Shown here piece after piece: positions 9,718 to 22,400 of a stretch of DNA of 64,000 nt; the stretch's first letter is position 1; each line of letters starts with the position of its first letter. Under the pieces are notes generated by a model that was not told the origin of the DNA, ran no database searches, and saw only the letters and a program-made list of their open reading frames with translations. Both the position numbers and the translations under genes were made by a program. This stretch comes from Arthonia radiata. Taxonomy: Eukaryota; Ascomycota; Arthoniomycetes; Arthoniales; Arthoniaceae. The stretch spans positions 1,616,206-1,680,205 of the forward strand of contig PSQN01000007.1 in NCBI GenBank assembly GCA_002989075.1, given 5' to 3'.

Positions 9718-11355
9718 ATGCCGCCGCAAAGTAGAGGCGCTCGCCTGAGCTCGCACTCGCAATCCACGCCGAATCTCCCAACGCTCAACCGCATCCTAGA
9801 AATCGATAACTCGGTCGCCCCACTCCCGGATAGCGCTAATTCTGCGTATCCCCTCCAAGCTCAACGCGCAACAACTTCTGGCGAGAGCGAGCGCTTTCCT
9901 GACCTCGATGGGTGTGATGGAACCGACAATGAGGAGCCGCATGTAAAGCTGTCGCAAGCTGCCGGGCACACGACCTTGTTGGCATCAACCTTCGACGACG
10001 AAGAGGATGAGCTCGAAGATGCAGAGGAGAGCGAAACCGAGGGTGAAGAGGATAGAACCAGTCAAGACGGGGGTGACGAAGGACATGAAGAAGTTGAGCT
10101 AGCTCTTTCAGATGCTGCAAGTGGCTCTGACTCCAGCACTGAGAGTTCTTCTGTTGCATCGAGCGGTTCTACCGAAGACAACCTTGAAGAGCCGACGTTG
10201 TCCAGCCTACCGACGTCTGCACCTTCGACACTGCGTGGCCCAAACCCGACAGCTCTTCCATCACCCACTTCAAGCGCCGATTCAAGTCCCAAAAGACAAT
10301 CTTCACGTCCGCCCGGTCCTAATCGCAGCCAATCTCTCTATACCCAACCTTTATACACAAAGTCACACGGCTCGATCCCTAATTTCCACACCTCGCCTTC
10401 GCGGACACATCTCAACCCTGCAGCTTTTGCACCGCCCTTCTATAACCGGCCACCCACGCCCCTCCCACCCTCGCCTTCTTTGACATCGCTTCTTCGACCC
10501 CTCCCTTTCTCAACGCACCCTTCGCGCCCAACTACTCCACCAACACGCACGCCAGTCGATTCGTCCTCCGACACCGAGCCACCGCCGACGACTACCCTCA
10601 ACTCAACAGCCGCTCATTCGACGACTTCCCTCCCTGCACCAGCCTCCGCGGTCCCGCCTGCCGCGCCGAAGATACCGACATACGAATACTATGGCTTCAC
10701 ACTTTACGTCACTTCCACTCTCACGTTTGCCTTCTACTTTCTTTGGTCGGCTCTACCTACGCCGTTCCTGCACCTGCTGGGTATCTACTACTACCCAAAC
10801 CGATGGTGGAGTTTAGCGGTACCGGCGTGGCTGGTGATGTTGTTGGTTTGGATATACGTGGCGCTGGCGTGTTTTAATACTGGAACTTTGACGCTGCCAG
10901 TGAGCAGTTTGGGGTGCCTGGTCGATGAGAAAGGGAGGGTTGCGGCGTTGGGCACGGATGGGCGTGTGGAATTGCACCAGCATAGGGGTATGAAAGGGGA
11001 CAGAGGAAGGGGTAAGGATGGAGAGAAGGTAATGGATGACGAGAAAAGCAAGAAAAGGTTCAAGAGCAGTAAGAAGCAGAGGGCTTACAGTGAAGACAAG
11101 GGCAGGAGAAGAGGCAACGAGGAGCTGGACTGGAGACGGCTGTGGAGTGAGGGGACGGACGCGGTATTGGATGTGCCTATCGGCGGTGTTTGCGAGGTAC
11201 TCTATGGCGAGGAGCAGGAGCAAATTGAGAAGGAAGAAAGTTTGGCGGATGGTGGAAGGAGTGAGGACGGGTTGAAAGATTTCGCGTGTGGGACGATTGA
11301 AAGGTTCATGCATGCTAGTGTCAAGGAAGAAGTCGAGGAGCTGGACACAGGATAA
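9718..11355 (+). CDS. GPI19: GPI-GlcNAc transferase subunit P with long N-terminal extension (545 aa)
   Basis: Single-exon gene. The PIG-P domain begins near residue 318 with PTYEYYGFTLYVTSTLTFAFY and has two transmembrane helices (about 323-350 and 364-388) joined by the family loop YYPNRWWSLAVPAW, then the post-membrane segment with DEKGRV. PIG-P/Gpi19 is a small accessory subunit of the complex that adds GlcNAc to phosphatidylinositol, the first step of GPI-anchor synthesis at the ER. Family members in yeast and animals are mostly this domain. Here it is preceded by about 315 Ser/Pro/acidic disordered residues and followed by a charged Lys/Arg/Glu tail. I chose the ATG at 9718; an in-frame ATG at 9640 adds 26 residues. 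Confidence 0.88.
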   Translation: MPPQSRGARLSSHSQSTPNLPTLNRILEIDNSVAPLPDSANSAYPLQAQRATTSGESERFPDLDGCDGTDNEEPHVKLSQAAGHTTLLASTFDDEEDELEDAEESETEGEEDRTSQDGGDEGHEEVELALSDAASGSDSSTESSSVASSGSTEDNLEEPTLSSLPTSAPSTLRGPNPTALPSPTSSADSSPKRQSSRPPGPNRSQSLYTQPLYTKSHGSIPNFHTSPSRTHLNPAAFAPPFYNRPPTPLPPSPSLTSLLRPLPFSTHPSRPTTPPTRTPVDSSSDTEPPPTTTLNSTAAHSTTSLPAPASAVPPAAPKIPTYEYYGFTLYVTSTLTFAFYFLWSALPTPFLHLLGIYYYPNRWWSLAVPAWLVMLLVWIYVALACFNTGTLTLPVSSLGCLVDEKGRVAALGTDGRVELHQHRGMKGDRGRGKDGEKVMDDEKSKKRFKSSKKQRAYSEDKGRRRGNEELDWRRLWSEGTDAVLDVPIGGVCEVLYGEEQEQIEKEESLADGGRSEDGLKDFACGTIERFMHASVKEEVEELDTG

Positions 11356-12000
11356 GTGCAGAGTCAATGAGTGACTCTATGCTACCATCACTGCAGGCTA
11401 GTCGTCCTTGCGTGCGTCCGTGGACGCTGTGCTCGTGCCCAATCGTAAGTCTCAGAGCATTCACACTTGCGGTTTTGTAGCCTTTCAGAATCTTTTGAAA
11501 GGCTGTTTCGCCGGCGCTCTACTCTGTGCTCCGTTTCTGGACCAATTGCTGCTGGTGTGACTGCTGTTCAGAGATCCTTGTACTGATGGTTTGCTTGCAG
11601 GCAAATCTCAGAGTATGCACGCTTTTGCTTCCGTGCCTCTTTGTGATGCTTTTAGTGGCCAATCTGGCGGCGTTGCCTCACATGATCCGGCTTGACTACC
11701 GCTGTCCATGGTGAGACTGCTATACAGATACTTTTGTGCTAATATTGTACGTGGTCATGGCGAAAAGTTACGCCGGCGGATTTCTAATGCCTGCATATCG
11801 ATGACTTTCTCATACACACCTCCCGCCGCAATTCTTTGATCTCTTGAATCAGGCACGCTTTGAAGAATAACTTCGCCCTCTCCTCTCATCCTTTTCCTGA
11901 CGAGCTTGCTACTAATTACACGAAGTTGGTGGTCTGTAGGCATCACCCTGCCTTTTCGTTTGACACGTCTTGGCGTGCAGCATCTACTCCGAATCAGTCC
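11356..12000. other. Intergenic region
   Basis: Separates the PIG-P gene from the NAPE-PLD-like gene. An open frame runs in from 11860, but its translation lacks conservation before the ATG at 12001, so I treat it as leader. Nothing else is seen. Confidence 0.35.
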
Positions 12001-13376
12001 ATGTCTTCCGACTACGACGAGTCTTTCCCTCCGAACACGTCACACCATGTCGGCGAACCGCGAAGCTCATTTTGTAATCCTTGGCCTTCCTTCAGACAGA
12101 ATGGGCGATTTGACATGCTCCGCGTAAGATTTAGCAGCAGTAGGAACTTCGTTCCTGTCCCTGACGGTCGCGAAGAGCTAGTAGGTGTCGGAACACCAGA
12201 CTGGGGTGCTTCGCTGGATCCGCAGAACAAGAAGTTGAAGGCTACTTGGCTAGGCCACGCGAGCTGGCTGGTCGAGACGCCGGCGGTAACCAATTTGATC
12301 GAGGCAACAACACGGGACGCGCAGGTGAAAGGGGAACAAGAGCAGTCCACATCGCCAGTGTCCCAGCCCGTGTTTGACAAATCTGCAACGGATGCAAGAG
12401 GTCTCAGGTTGTTGCTGGATCCAGTCTTCTCAGAGCGCACATCACCCTTCACGTTCATTGGCCCAAAGCGCTACACTCCAACGCCGTGCACGGTTGCAGA
12501 TCTGCCGGAAGTGGATGTGGTCTGTATATCTCACAACCACTATGATCACCTCGACAGCGAAACGATCAAAGAGGTGGCTGCGAAGTCGCCGAGAACACAT
12601 TTCCTGTGTGGGCTCGGGCTGAAGGACTTCTTCGTGGGGCAAGGCATAGCTCCTGATCGTGTCACTGAGTGTGACTGGTGGCAGGCTGTTGAGTGCCGTG
12701 TCAAGCATGTAGGGACAATGCGATTGGTGTGCACGCCAGCACAACACTTCAGCGCCCGTTGGATCAATGATTCTGGCAAGACCCTTTGGTGCTCGTGGGC
12801 AATGGGCAGCGCTATCCACTTAGACAATGCTAAGCCATCTGCCGCGGACGATGTCGACGTGACAGTCAGCCTTAGCGAACTGCCATTGGAGCGTGGTGAG
12901 GACTCGCCATCATTCCTACAAGCGCCGCGGCTTTACTTTGCTGGTGACACTGGCTATCGCGCCGTCTCAGTGCCTGAGCCGACGCCCGAAGAAGTAGAAC
13001 AGTCTCCACATTGTCCAGCCTTCTCTACTATTGGCTCTTTACTGGGTCCCTTTGACCTCGCCCTTTTGCCGATAGGTTTGTACACTCCCCGTGACTTCAT
13101 GTCTCCTGTGCACTGCTGTCCTGAAGACTCTGTGTGTATAGCCAGAGACGTCAGATCGAAGAGGAGTATAGGGATGCATTATGGTACAGTGCGGGGCGGC
13201 CTGAGCGCACAGTATGAAGGTCAGTCAAAAAGAACCTACGCGTCTGCGATTCAGACTGATCGAATCTAGATGTACGCGAGCCTCCGCGGCGTTGGAAGGA
13301 GAGCTGTGAGCAATCCGGACTGAAATGGGGTGAAGAAGCTGGCTTGTGCGATGTTGGCGGCACCGTAATCGCATAG
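12001..13376 (+). CDS. NAPE-hydrolysing phospholipase D-type metallo-hydrolase (441 aa)
   Basis: Exons 12001-13219 and 13270-13376, joined by a 50-nt phase-1 intron; the second exon supplies the REPPRRWKESCEQSG C-terminus. The metallo-beta-lactamase fold is marked by WLGHASWLVE, the zinc motif SHNHYDHLD (about residue 177), HFSARW (about 249), YFAGDTGY (about 312) and the late LLPIGLYTPRDFM...VHCCPEDSV and MHYGT segments. These are the signatures of the NAPE-PLD/Fmp30 family, which releases N-acylethanolamines from N-acyl-phosphatidylethanolamine; yeast Fmp30 is mitochondrial. No clear targeting peptide is visible here. A loop of about 35 residues (near 102-136) interrupts the first beta strands. 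Confidence 0.9.
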
Positions 13377-13741
13377 CGTGTCTCACTAGGGAAGAGCGTC
13401 AGAGTGTTTTATGAAGGCATTTGCTACAGCTATCGGCGCAGCGAACGACATGCGCAAGCAGCGCCAGCCAAACTGTCGTGATTTCTTCTGCTCCAAATCG
13501 CAGGACACAGCGCACCGCCCCGCACCGCAACACTCATTAAGCGAGAGACACATATCTGCACTCTTTTTCGCTCTCAAAGCAGCTGCGAACTAAGTCGCGC
13601 TTTCCGTCGAGTGTACCTGATCCGAATCTCATACCCCAGCCTTCCGTCCCCCACTTGACCAGCACTTCATTTGTTTTCCCTCGTTGCTCTTGATTACCCT
13701 CTGTTTACCAGTATATCATCTGTACAGTATATCTACAAACA
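13377..13741. other. Intergenic region
   Basis: Promoter side of the next plus-strand gene. The leader just before 13742 is A/T-rich with a repeated GTATAT motif (GTATATCATCTGTACAGTATATC). No coding feature is supported. Confidence 0.35.
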
Positions 13742-15619
13742 ATGTCTATCAGCTTCAATCCCCTGTCCCGTCATCATAACTTTGAGGTCTCATTGCGCCC
13801 ACCGGTCATTGCTGCAGCAATGGACGAACAGTAAGTAATCAGCGTCCAACATTTGCCAACATACTCCTGATAAGCTTTAGAAGGCGCGCGAAGTTCAAGT
13901 GACTTTCAGCAGGCTAATTTCCATTTTAGGAGGCGGCTCTCATTCCAGAACCTTACTATCTCTCGTCAACGCGGTGTTCGTAGGCTCTCTATCATGAGTT
14001 ATCTTTCTTCTGCTGACCGTGCCAGGCTGTTGCGATCAAGGATGAGAATATCGCCATCGCAAGATCGGCTCAGCCACCGGCCAAGTCCAGCAATGAAGAA
14101 ATGTAAGACACTCCAATCTCAACGCACTTGACGAACCGCTTGTGGTTTGTTGATCGTCCATTTCAAAACCCTCCTTCACGCAAGCTCAATCAAGAGTCTT
14201 GGACTCGAGGTTTTTTTATACCAATGATTCATTGACCATCCAACCAGCGAGCAACTCTTCATTCCACACGAGCGTGGCAATGTAAGAACTGGTGACGGAT
14301 CGTTGGCCCAACGGACCTGCCCAGAGACGAGCAGCCAGGGCCAGGGCACGCCACGTCAGACCAAGCGCAACAGAAGTCTACAGTCACCCTCATCCTCGTC
14401 GAACGGACCTTTCGAATATCGCTCACAGCGCAAGGGGAATCGCCGCACTCGGCCCTCCGAAGATGCGTACGCCGGCGACGTTGATAAGACACCAGCAATC
14501 TCGCGGACTGATACCTCAAGGGCACTACGATACAAGAAGACGAAAGACCTTATTGCCCTCGGAGATGATTATAGTCGCACATTCATGGACACCGAGGATG
14601 CCATTTTTGCTCGCGATCCAAACAATAGTGATCTCTTCCATAAGATCCCACAACAGCATGTCATCGATCGAGACGTCTCTTGGGCTCACAATCCTTATAT
14701 AGAAGGTACTACAGCCAAGAAATCCAGGGAGTTGGCTCCCAAACGCAGTAGCCACCTCAACACCACTCCGAGAACGAACAAGCGCGGCGTGGTAGTCAAG
14801 ATGTCTAAGCCTCGTCAAAACCATAAGCATCAAAAGGACGTTGGCGTTGGATTTGTGGACTTTTACAGCGAGGAAGAAGCAAGCGTCAACCAGAATCGCC
14901 GTTTGGATACGAATGTCCTCTTGAATCAGGCTGAACACCTTGCCGACTTGGTCCGTTTCCAGCAAGGAAAACGTGGGGCTAGTGGGTACGAAGCCTTCAA
15001 GAGATCCGAGATGCAGCAAGTCGGTTCGAGCTTCGAAGCTGATAGCGAAGCTGAGACTGAAGTGGAGGATGAAGGCTCCGCCAACGAAGACGAAGACGCG
15101 AGCAAGAACAGCAGCGACTTCGATGACCACGAAGACGATGATCCGGATTTTGCAGTTGTAAGACAAGGGAGTGCTTCGAAAAGCTTTGCTACGCAGCTGT
15201 CAGCCCCTGGCGTTCATGGTTCCTCGCGCAGACCAGCCGCTGATGGAAAAGAGAACGGAGGATCGAGCCAAGCTACCTGCAACAGCGCAGTGCTTCTGCG
15301 ATACCAAGCAAGCGTTCAGAAATACCATCGCCGGCAAGCATTGAAAGCCAGCGCCAGGCTTGTGGCTACTCGTATCGTACACGGAGGGCAGATCGTCGCA
15401 GTCCAGTACACTGCTCCTCGAAAGCGAACACGCCCGGGTGCGCCTTCCAAGATCATGCCCAAGAAAAGAAGCAAGCGCAACGACGGCACGAACGATGACT
15501 GTGCCGGAACCGGGTTCGGGGAGAAAACTTCGGGTGACAACGGGTTCGCGAAGCCCGCGACACCTCAGAAGAAGACCAAGAAAGTTCACGAGAGCGCAAT
15601 CTATGGACGGCGTTGGTGA
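13742..15619 (+). CDS. Uncharacterised charged nuclear-type protein (532 aa)
   Basis: Four exons: 13742-13830, 13913-13973, 14026-14102 and 14248-15619, with consistent phases. Exon 2 could also start at 13910, adding one residue. I do not recognise the family. The spliced N-terminus includes a short hydrophobic-glycine block (QLISILGGGSHSRTLLSLVN), then IEQLFIPHERGN. The bulk is Lys/Arg/Ser-rich with several bipartite basic clusters, a glutamate-dense patch near residues 325-350, and a basic end (APRKRTRPGAP, MPKKRSKRN). A possible folded segment is TKDLIALGDDYSRTFMDTED (about residues 150-170). Composition suggests a nuclear protein; no function is proposed. It begins a run of similar low-complexity proteins that continues to 25.4 kb. 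Confidence 0.75.
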
Positions 15620-16751
15620 CCAGTGTGGCCTCCATTTGCTACTTGAAATCTCCGGAAACGCACGGTCTCTCTTTGTTTTGGGATGGCGGGCGCCAGCAAT
15701 ATCACAACAGAAAAGAGCGAGAGTCCGATGACTGGTCGCTGTTGTACACCTGCACACAGATTCAATGAAGCTATCCCGTATCCTCTTCCCAACCCAGCAC
15801 GACACTGGTCCGGAAGAGTGTTTCAAAGGTCTATGAATGTTTAACGACTGCAACGACCCTTCCTTCTCTTTGTTGCGGTAGTTGTCCTCGACGGCTGTGT
15901 CTATGAGCCATCGCTCAACGAGGGTGATGTTGTGCGGTTAACCACGAACGTAAAGCAGGACTGAAGAGCTGCTAGCTGTAGGGATGGCAGGTCCCATCAT
16001 CAGACCGCCAACGGTGAACGAAGGAGCTATGAACGAGACTGTAATAGTGTGTCTGGACGCTTCGGCTAAGTCTACGGGGCGTAGGCATCACTCGTGAATA
16101 TATTTGACTTTGAAGGTCCTTTCGAAAGCTCTGTTCGATGGTATGACTGACCGTTCTATCTCCCTCGAGAAACCTTCACGCCGGCGCTGCTCGACCAGAT
16201 TTGTTGATAGGATGAAGTAATATCTAATGTATGCTGTGAACAGCATGCCCTTGACTATCTCGTGTCATGTCTAAACGTTTCTCAATGTATCCAGCGTCTC
16301 CTCTTCCCCACTTGATCCCTTTTTCCTCGAAGCAAGGACTTGCCTTTCGCCGCAGCTGATCCCCAAAGCTTCTAGCATAGCTCAAGTATAGAGCAACTCG
16401 GGTTTCATTTACGACGCAATAGCCCATTTGCTACTCCTTCGCTTTTACAGGCACACAGGCGTTTTATCATGCTCACTACCGCCGGACAAGGGATGGAACA
16501 GCCGCCCAAGATAGGCCGAGCACCTGCGAAGATTGGACCCGATTGCCATATGGGTGTATGGGACTCAAAGGGCTGACGATGCAGCTGTCAGACAGATAAC
16601 ACAGCTATTTGTGTGTTCTGCAGGCGCTCATCCGGTTTTCAGTAAGCCGAGCACGCCAAGAACGCCAAGAACGCCTTACACCAAGTCCGGTATTCATATT
16701 CCAATTAAATTACCAAGGCAAGCAGTCCGTGACAAGTTTGGTTTCTCAACC
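15620..16751. other. 1.1-kb intergenic region
   Basis: Convergent region between a plus-strand and a minus-strand gene. I see no recognisable coding sequence, RNA gene or repeat; the open frames are short and without domain similarity. Confidence 0.4.
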
Positions 16752-19123
16752 TCATTCAGCTTCAGATTCCTCCTCTTCCTCCTCCTCATTTTCTTCCTCC
16801 TGCTCCTGCGATTCGGCAGCTTGCTCAGCTTCTTCACGCGTTGAATCCGGCTGGCCATGTGCAAAATCTTCGATCATCTTTTGATGTCGCTTCTGTTCCT
16901 GTGTTTTCCTTCCTCGCCAATCACCGTCAAAGCTCCTGGGATACCGGAAATGCGGTCTTTTGTTTCCCGCTGCACCACCGGCGTCTTCATGATGTGCTTT
17001 GGCATTCTCTTGAATGATGTCGTCAATGTCGTCAAAGATGACACCGCCGAAGCGCTGCTCAGCCGCTTCGATTTCGTAGCGGAGTAGCGCGATCGTGGAC
17101 TGGTACGCCTCCTCGTCCAACTCATTCGCCTTGAAGCGCTCAGCAACAACCTTTACGTCCAACAATTCCGCTTTTGAGCAGTCGGTGAATGGCCTCATGT
17201 AGCGTTTGCTCATCTCGGCTCTGGATGTGTGTTTTTAGCACTGCTCATACAATTGAACGAGCCCACCAGTCTTAGCCGTCTCGCATGGCTGGAGACCTAG
17301 GTACGTAGTGTAAGGACAAGACTTACTGAAGGCTTGCATTGCCAATGCGCTGCCAACCATGTCGGCCCCATTCAGACAATCGGACACCTGCATCGTATCC
17401 AGGCGATGAGTCCTCAAGGCCACCAAAGCAGCGCCCTGCCTTGTTCGCGAACTTTTCGACGTCGGCTGGCGTCGGCGCATTCGACTTGGCCCAAACTGGT
17501 AGGTTAGCGCTATTAGGGTATTGGCTGATCCACTGCTGATTGACCCGATGTGCCGCCATCACTTTCTGTGTCTCCTGAAGTTGTTTCCAGAACGCTGCTC
17601 GTTTTTGAGCGTGGTGTTCTTGAGCGCGTGGTGCTGGCTGCAGATCAATTTCGTCTTCATCTTCGTCCGCAACAGAATCGGGGGGTTTTGGTACGTTGGA
17701 GCCAGACGTGTTTGGTTTCTTCCCTTTGTCTTTTGCGGCGCGCTTTTGAGCCTCTATTTCTGGGTCTTTAGATGGCTGCTCAAACTTCTCTGATCAAAGA
17801 AAGTCGGCGTTAGCCGCCAGATATGGCATCTCGACGAGTTTTGTCTTTCGTGTTTGATCACACTGAAGAAGCGCGCGCTGTTTGTGCGGTGAAAGAGCTG
17901 CAAAATCCTCTGCGTGGCTATTGAAACTTGCCTGAGGATAAAAATTAGCATACAAGGTCATGAATAGTGTCGGCACTGCAGAGTCTAGGCGCTTCATGCA
18001 ACCGATTTCGCGCACGCTGACTGAAGAGCTCTTGAGCGTGCTGAAAGATATACTAGGAATTGCAACGTGGACGCTGTGAACTTACCCACTTTTGACGACC
18101 ATACCACGCATTCGACAGCCGTCGAACCAGCGCACCTCTGCTTCATGAAGGTCTCATCTCGACGACTAATGTGTTGTGCACCTTTTCTCTTGACAAAACA
18201 AAGTTGCGGAAAAAGAGGACTTACCTTCATCACTGTATTCATCAACATCATCATCGTGGCGTGGCGCTGTATCCCGGAATATCCTTTCACGACAGTACAA
18301 CACCCGATTACGAAGTGCTCCAGTCGAAGGTTTCATTTTTCTGGCGTCAACAGAATGGACGAAGTTGACACCAACAAGACTAAGCAATTGGTCTCGCCAT
18401 TCCTTGGTGCCACCTTTCTCGAAATGTTCCTCAAGATCGCGGTCGCTCATGCGGTCAATCTCCCGCTGGCGACTTTTTGGGTACAACAGCTTTCGAGGAC
18501 GCCCTGTCGGTTCAAGGTCAGCACATTGATACACGCACATCAAGTATCTCTGTGAGGGAGATAGAGGGAAGAAGCTTCTGCGCAGCAACCACTAGTCGTG
18601 TACCAGAGGCGAGCATCCCCAGCGCTTGTACGCCTGCTGCAACGTTCTGAACAGCCTAGTATGACCCACCGGGCACTGGCGAGGGCGTGCGAGGAGCCTT
18701 TTTGGTGACCCTGTAATCGTAATCCGGCCGCTCACCGCCTTTACCTCTGTTTCCTACAATGATGCGTTTTTTCTTTGCTTTTGAGGCCGACTCGCCAGCA
18801 TCCTCTTCGTCTGATCTCTTTCTTTTGCTGACGTTTGAACTAGCACTGCAGTCAGCGAGGGACCTTTCGCAGAAAAAAAGATGCACATCGTCCGCTGCTT
18901 TTTGCTCAGAACGACACCTTCAGAGCAAGCAAGCGTGTGGGAAGGACCGAGAATAGTAGATGCTCGTCGCACACCTTGCACTCTGCTTAGGGATTTCTGC
19001 AAGTTCTCCCTCAGTGCCCTGCTTATCATCCCATGAATTCTTATCATTTTTCGATCGCTTTGAAGACGGCGGCTCCGCGCTCGAAGACCTCTGTCGCTTC
19101 CGTCCTGTTTGCATCGCGGCCAC
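16752..19123 (-). CDS. Uncharacterised two-block nuclear-type protein, minus paralogue (551 aa)
   Basis: Seven exons fit by splice signal and phase: 19123-18975, 18845-18670, 18503-18225, 18137-18086, 17931-17864, 17789-17327 and 17220-16752. The two short central exons are the least certain. After a basic, disordered N-terminus (GRKRQRSSS, KAKKKRIIV) comes block A (GRPRKLLYPKSRQREIDRMS...LRNRVLYCRERIF). Block B follows: INQYPN-type start (QQWISQYPNSANLPVWAK), then EWGRHGWQRIGNASLQ and LRYEIEAAEQRFGG. The C-terminus is a glutamate-rich run. Both blocks recur in the same order in the divergent gene at 19422-22708. I know no family name for either block. Its own acidic tail and NLS-like motifs suggest a nuclear or chromatin protein, which is inference. 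Confidence 0.72.
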
Positions 19124-19421
19124 TTTTGCTTATTGTGTGCGCGGTTACAGCAAGCGAAAGCGTGCAAATGCTGCTTGTCGAGTACCTCTTTGAATGAATC
19201 GGGAGACGCCCGAAGGTGCGTAGGCCACCTTTCGCCTTTGTTGTCGAGAGTCAGAATCCGGTCATGAACAAAGCTATCAACTAACATCGTTCCAACAAAG
19301 GAAATTCACAACCTTTACAATGACGGGCTTTGTGATCAACAGCTCTTCAGTACTCTACCCTGGGAACGAGGCGTTCCAGGCGTACACATTACGCTCTCAT
19401 CGAGGCTCAGCCTACGTCAAG
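19124..19421. promoter_or_regulatory. Shared divergent promoter of the paralogue pair
   Basis: The two paralogues start at 19123 (minus) and 19422 (plus), so fewer than 300 bases serve both genes. If the plus gene starts at its upstream in-frame ATG (19320), the gap shrinks to 196 bases. No specific factor site is identified. Confidence 0.5.
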
Positions 19422-22400
19422 ATGACTAGCAAGAAACGTCCTGCATCGTCACCTTCACCAACACCGCCATCAAAGAAGAAGAAGAAGCGGACAGATACAG
19501 GCCAGGACACGGCCGACGACGAAGGCGACTATGATTCAGTCAATGCTGGCTCAACAGGTACTCAGCCTTCAGGAGCTTTGAAACGGAAGACACGTGCAAG
19601 CTCAAATGAGTGTACGAATGACGGCGATGACGACGATCAAGATGACAAACCACCTGCGAAGAAGATGAAAACCACTGCTCCTCAGACTACCGGACGCAAG
19701 AAAACAGGTCCGAAACCTGGAGCAAAAGCTGCGGAGAAGGCGCGACAGGAGCGTGAGAAGACGCCTGAAAATAAAATAAAACTTCTATTCCCGCGCGCTA
19801 GACAGCGTGAGATTGACCGATTAACTGGTGATCAAATCTATGAAGAGTTTGATTCCCTTTATACGGGATATCTTTTGCGCATGGAGTTCTTCTTTCACGC
19901 ATTGGGAGTCAAGGGTACATCTAATGATGCCCGTAAGAAGACTATTGCCATACCCAGGATCCGTGATCACATCCTTAATTTTAGGGAGCGCGTTCACGGA
20001 AGCAGAGCTGCTCGGCCTCCAACAGCCAATGACTATTCCGATAGCACAGTCTTCGTTGATCCGCCCACAGACCCCGAGCAGAGAGGTCAACAGCTAGGTG
20101 ATGCGAAAGACGCAGAACGAAAAGCCTCTGCACTGCAGAGAAAAACAACGACCGGAACTGTGGGGGAAGATAACAGGCCTAGTCCAACACCTCGAAAATT
20201 TTCCAAGAAGAAAGCTTCGGCTGCTGTGACTGTTGCCGTTCCCAGCAATCACAAACACGAAACGACTGCGAAATTTTCACCACGACCAGAGCCAGACGGC
20301 CAATCGTATGAGACGCCATGTAGCCATCTGAACGGCGAAAAACCGCGGCCGCAACAAATACCAGAACTGCCAGGTCCAGGCATGCCCTCGTCGTTGGCCC
20401 AGATGAGCGTATCTGGCAGAACAAATAATATTGCACCTTATATGCCCGGCTTTGATGATGAAGATGCGGCCCCTCCGCTGGCAGAAGATGAAAACAGCAA
20501 TACCAGTGAGCATGAGAACGAGGTAAGTGCTGAGCGCATAAATCGGGTTCTTTCCCAGAAGCTTTCAACTCCAGTCCGCCTTCGCTGATCCGGTTGGATG
20601 CATTGCAAATTTCACATTGCAGCCATGCGCCTCAAAAAGCGACCTTGCTAATACTCTTCGCGCAGGCCACGAGCTCTGACCAAGCGCCGACGCAGACTGC
20701 TGAAGGCGGCAAAGACCCCGATGATGACGACGATAGCAGTGACAGTGACGGCTGCGATGACGAGCCCGAGAATCGTCAAGAAGCCTACGACAAAGACGGC
20801 AATCGCATTCCTTGGCCACCTAGACCGGATCCACCACCACAGCAGCTAGGTGATATCAAAAGCTGGCGTAACCGATATCCCAACGACATGGGTCTCCCTG
20901 TATGGGGATATGCCCAGCAAAGTAATGAAGGTCATGCTTCAGAGTTCCGTGAAGATCCATCGCGCCGGGTTTCCAGGTCTTCTTTAGGTGAAAATGGATC
21001 TTCGGGGAACTCGCGCGCTCTTATTGAGCACGGTCGCCGTGGCTGGCAACTTCGCGGCAACGCCAGTCTTGTCAACGCGATGGCAGAACGAGACCTCGAC
21101 TGGGCGACGGACATGAAGAAGCCTTGGAAGTGGCTACCGCGCCGTCGCGAGCTCCCACATCGGAAGTCTGAGGGTGATCCTACTGGCTTCCACGATGCAC
21201 ACGCGTACGCCATGACTGTGTCCTTGCTCATCTACGAGCTGGAAGCTTCTGTCCGACGCTTTGGCGGAGACATTGCGCTACAAATGATACACGTTATTCA
21301 CCACATTCGTCGAGGTCTGCATGGTGCAGATGGTGGTCTGGTCGGGAATGACAAGCCGGACTTCGTTGATCCATGTGCAGGCCCGGGCTACACTCGCTGT
21401 AAGCCTGGTTGGTTCAAAGTCCGCGAAAATAGGGAGGCAGACGCGGAAGAGAAGGGATACCATGATCCGGAAGATGGAAACGAGAGTGATGAGGCGGATT
21501 TCAAATACCAGGAACCGGATGTTGTTCACGAGCATGATCGAAAGCTGGACCCGGAGATGCATTGTCACCATTGCAACGAGTGTCATCACCCTGATTGCAA
21601 GGGCGAGACGTTCACCAGCACTTACGGCTATGGCGAGAGAAAACCTAGGCCTTCCACCAAGCGGGATGAAGAAGAAGGGAGCGAGGATTCCTCCCAACAC
21701 GATGGAAAAGACCTTCCGACTGAGCGAACTACCAAGCCTAATCACGTGGCAGGCTCGACGACCGTGGGCTCTGGCAGTATGAATGACCAGGTAAGTCTTG
21801 AACCTCCACGCAATATCCTTGCCTGATCACCGTAGCGCGCAAGCCGCGGACTGAACACCTTGCAAGCCATATGAAGACTGCGTGGATGCGTGTGCTTACC
21901 ATCTCTGTAGCAAGCTTTGAGCTCACAAAATCAGGATCTGGGAAGCCTTGAATTCACTCCTTCTATCGCAACCGTCGAGAACCCCAGCACGACCAGTCTA
22001 GACCCAGAGACTGTAAACGATGTCCGAAGCGAAGCATCGAAATCTCCGGATCCTTCGGCTCCGGATAAGGCCGGTCAAACAGACGACGACGTCTCAGTCG
22101 CTACCGTCTCTGACACCGATCGTCCAACCGATCGTCCAAGAACTAGTGGCAAGAGTCTCCCCGGTCAGCACCAACACATCGCTGGCAAGAGTCTTCCCGG
22201 GCAGAGAAAGAACATAGGTGGCAAGAGTCTGCCAGGTCAGCATAGACAGACGGCCGGCAAAGGCCCTCCAACGTCTATCAATGACGACAAGAAGCCGCAA
22301 GAGCAGTATCCGACATCAAACATGCCTCACAAGCAGGCGAAGGCACTGGCAGAACTACTCACCGACCTCAATCAGTTGGCGGCGAGCCGGCAGGAAGCAG

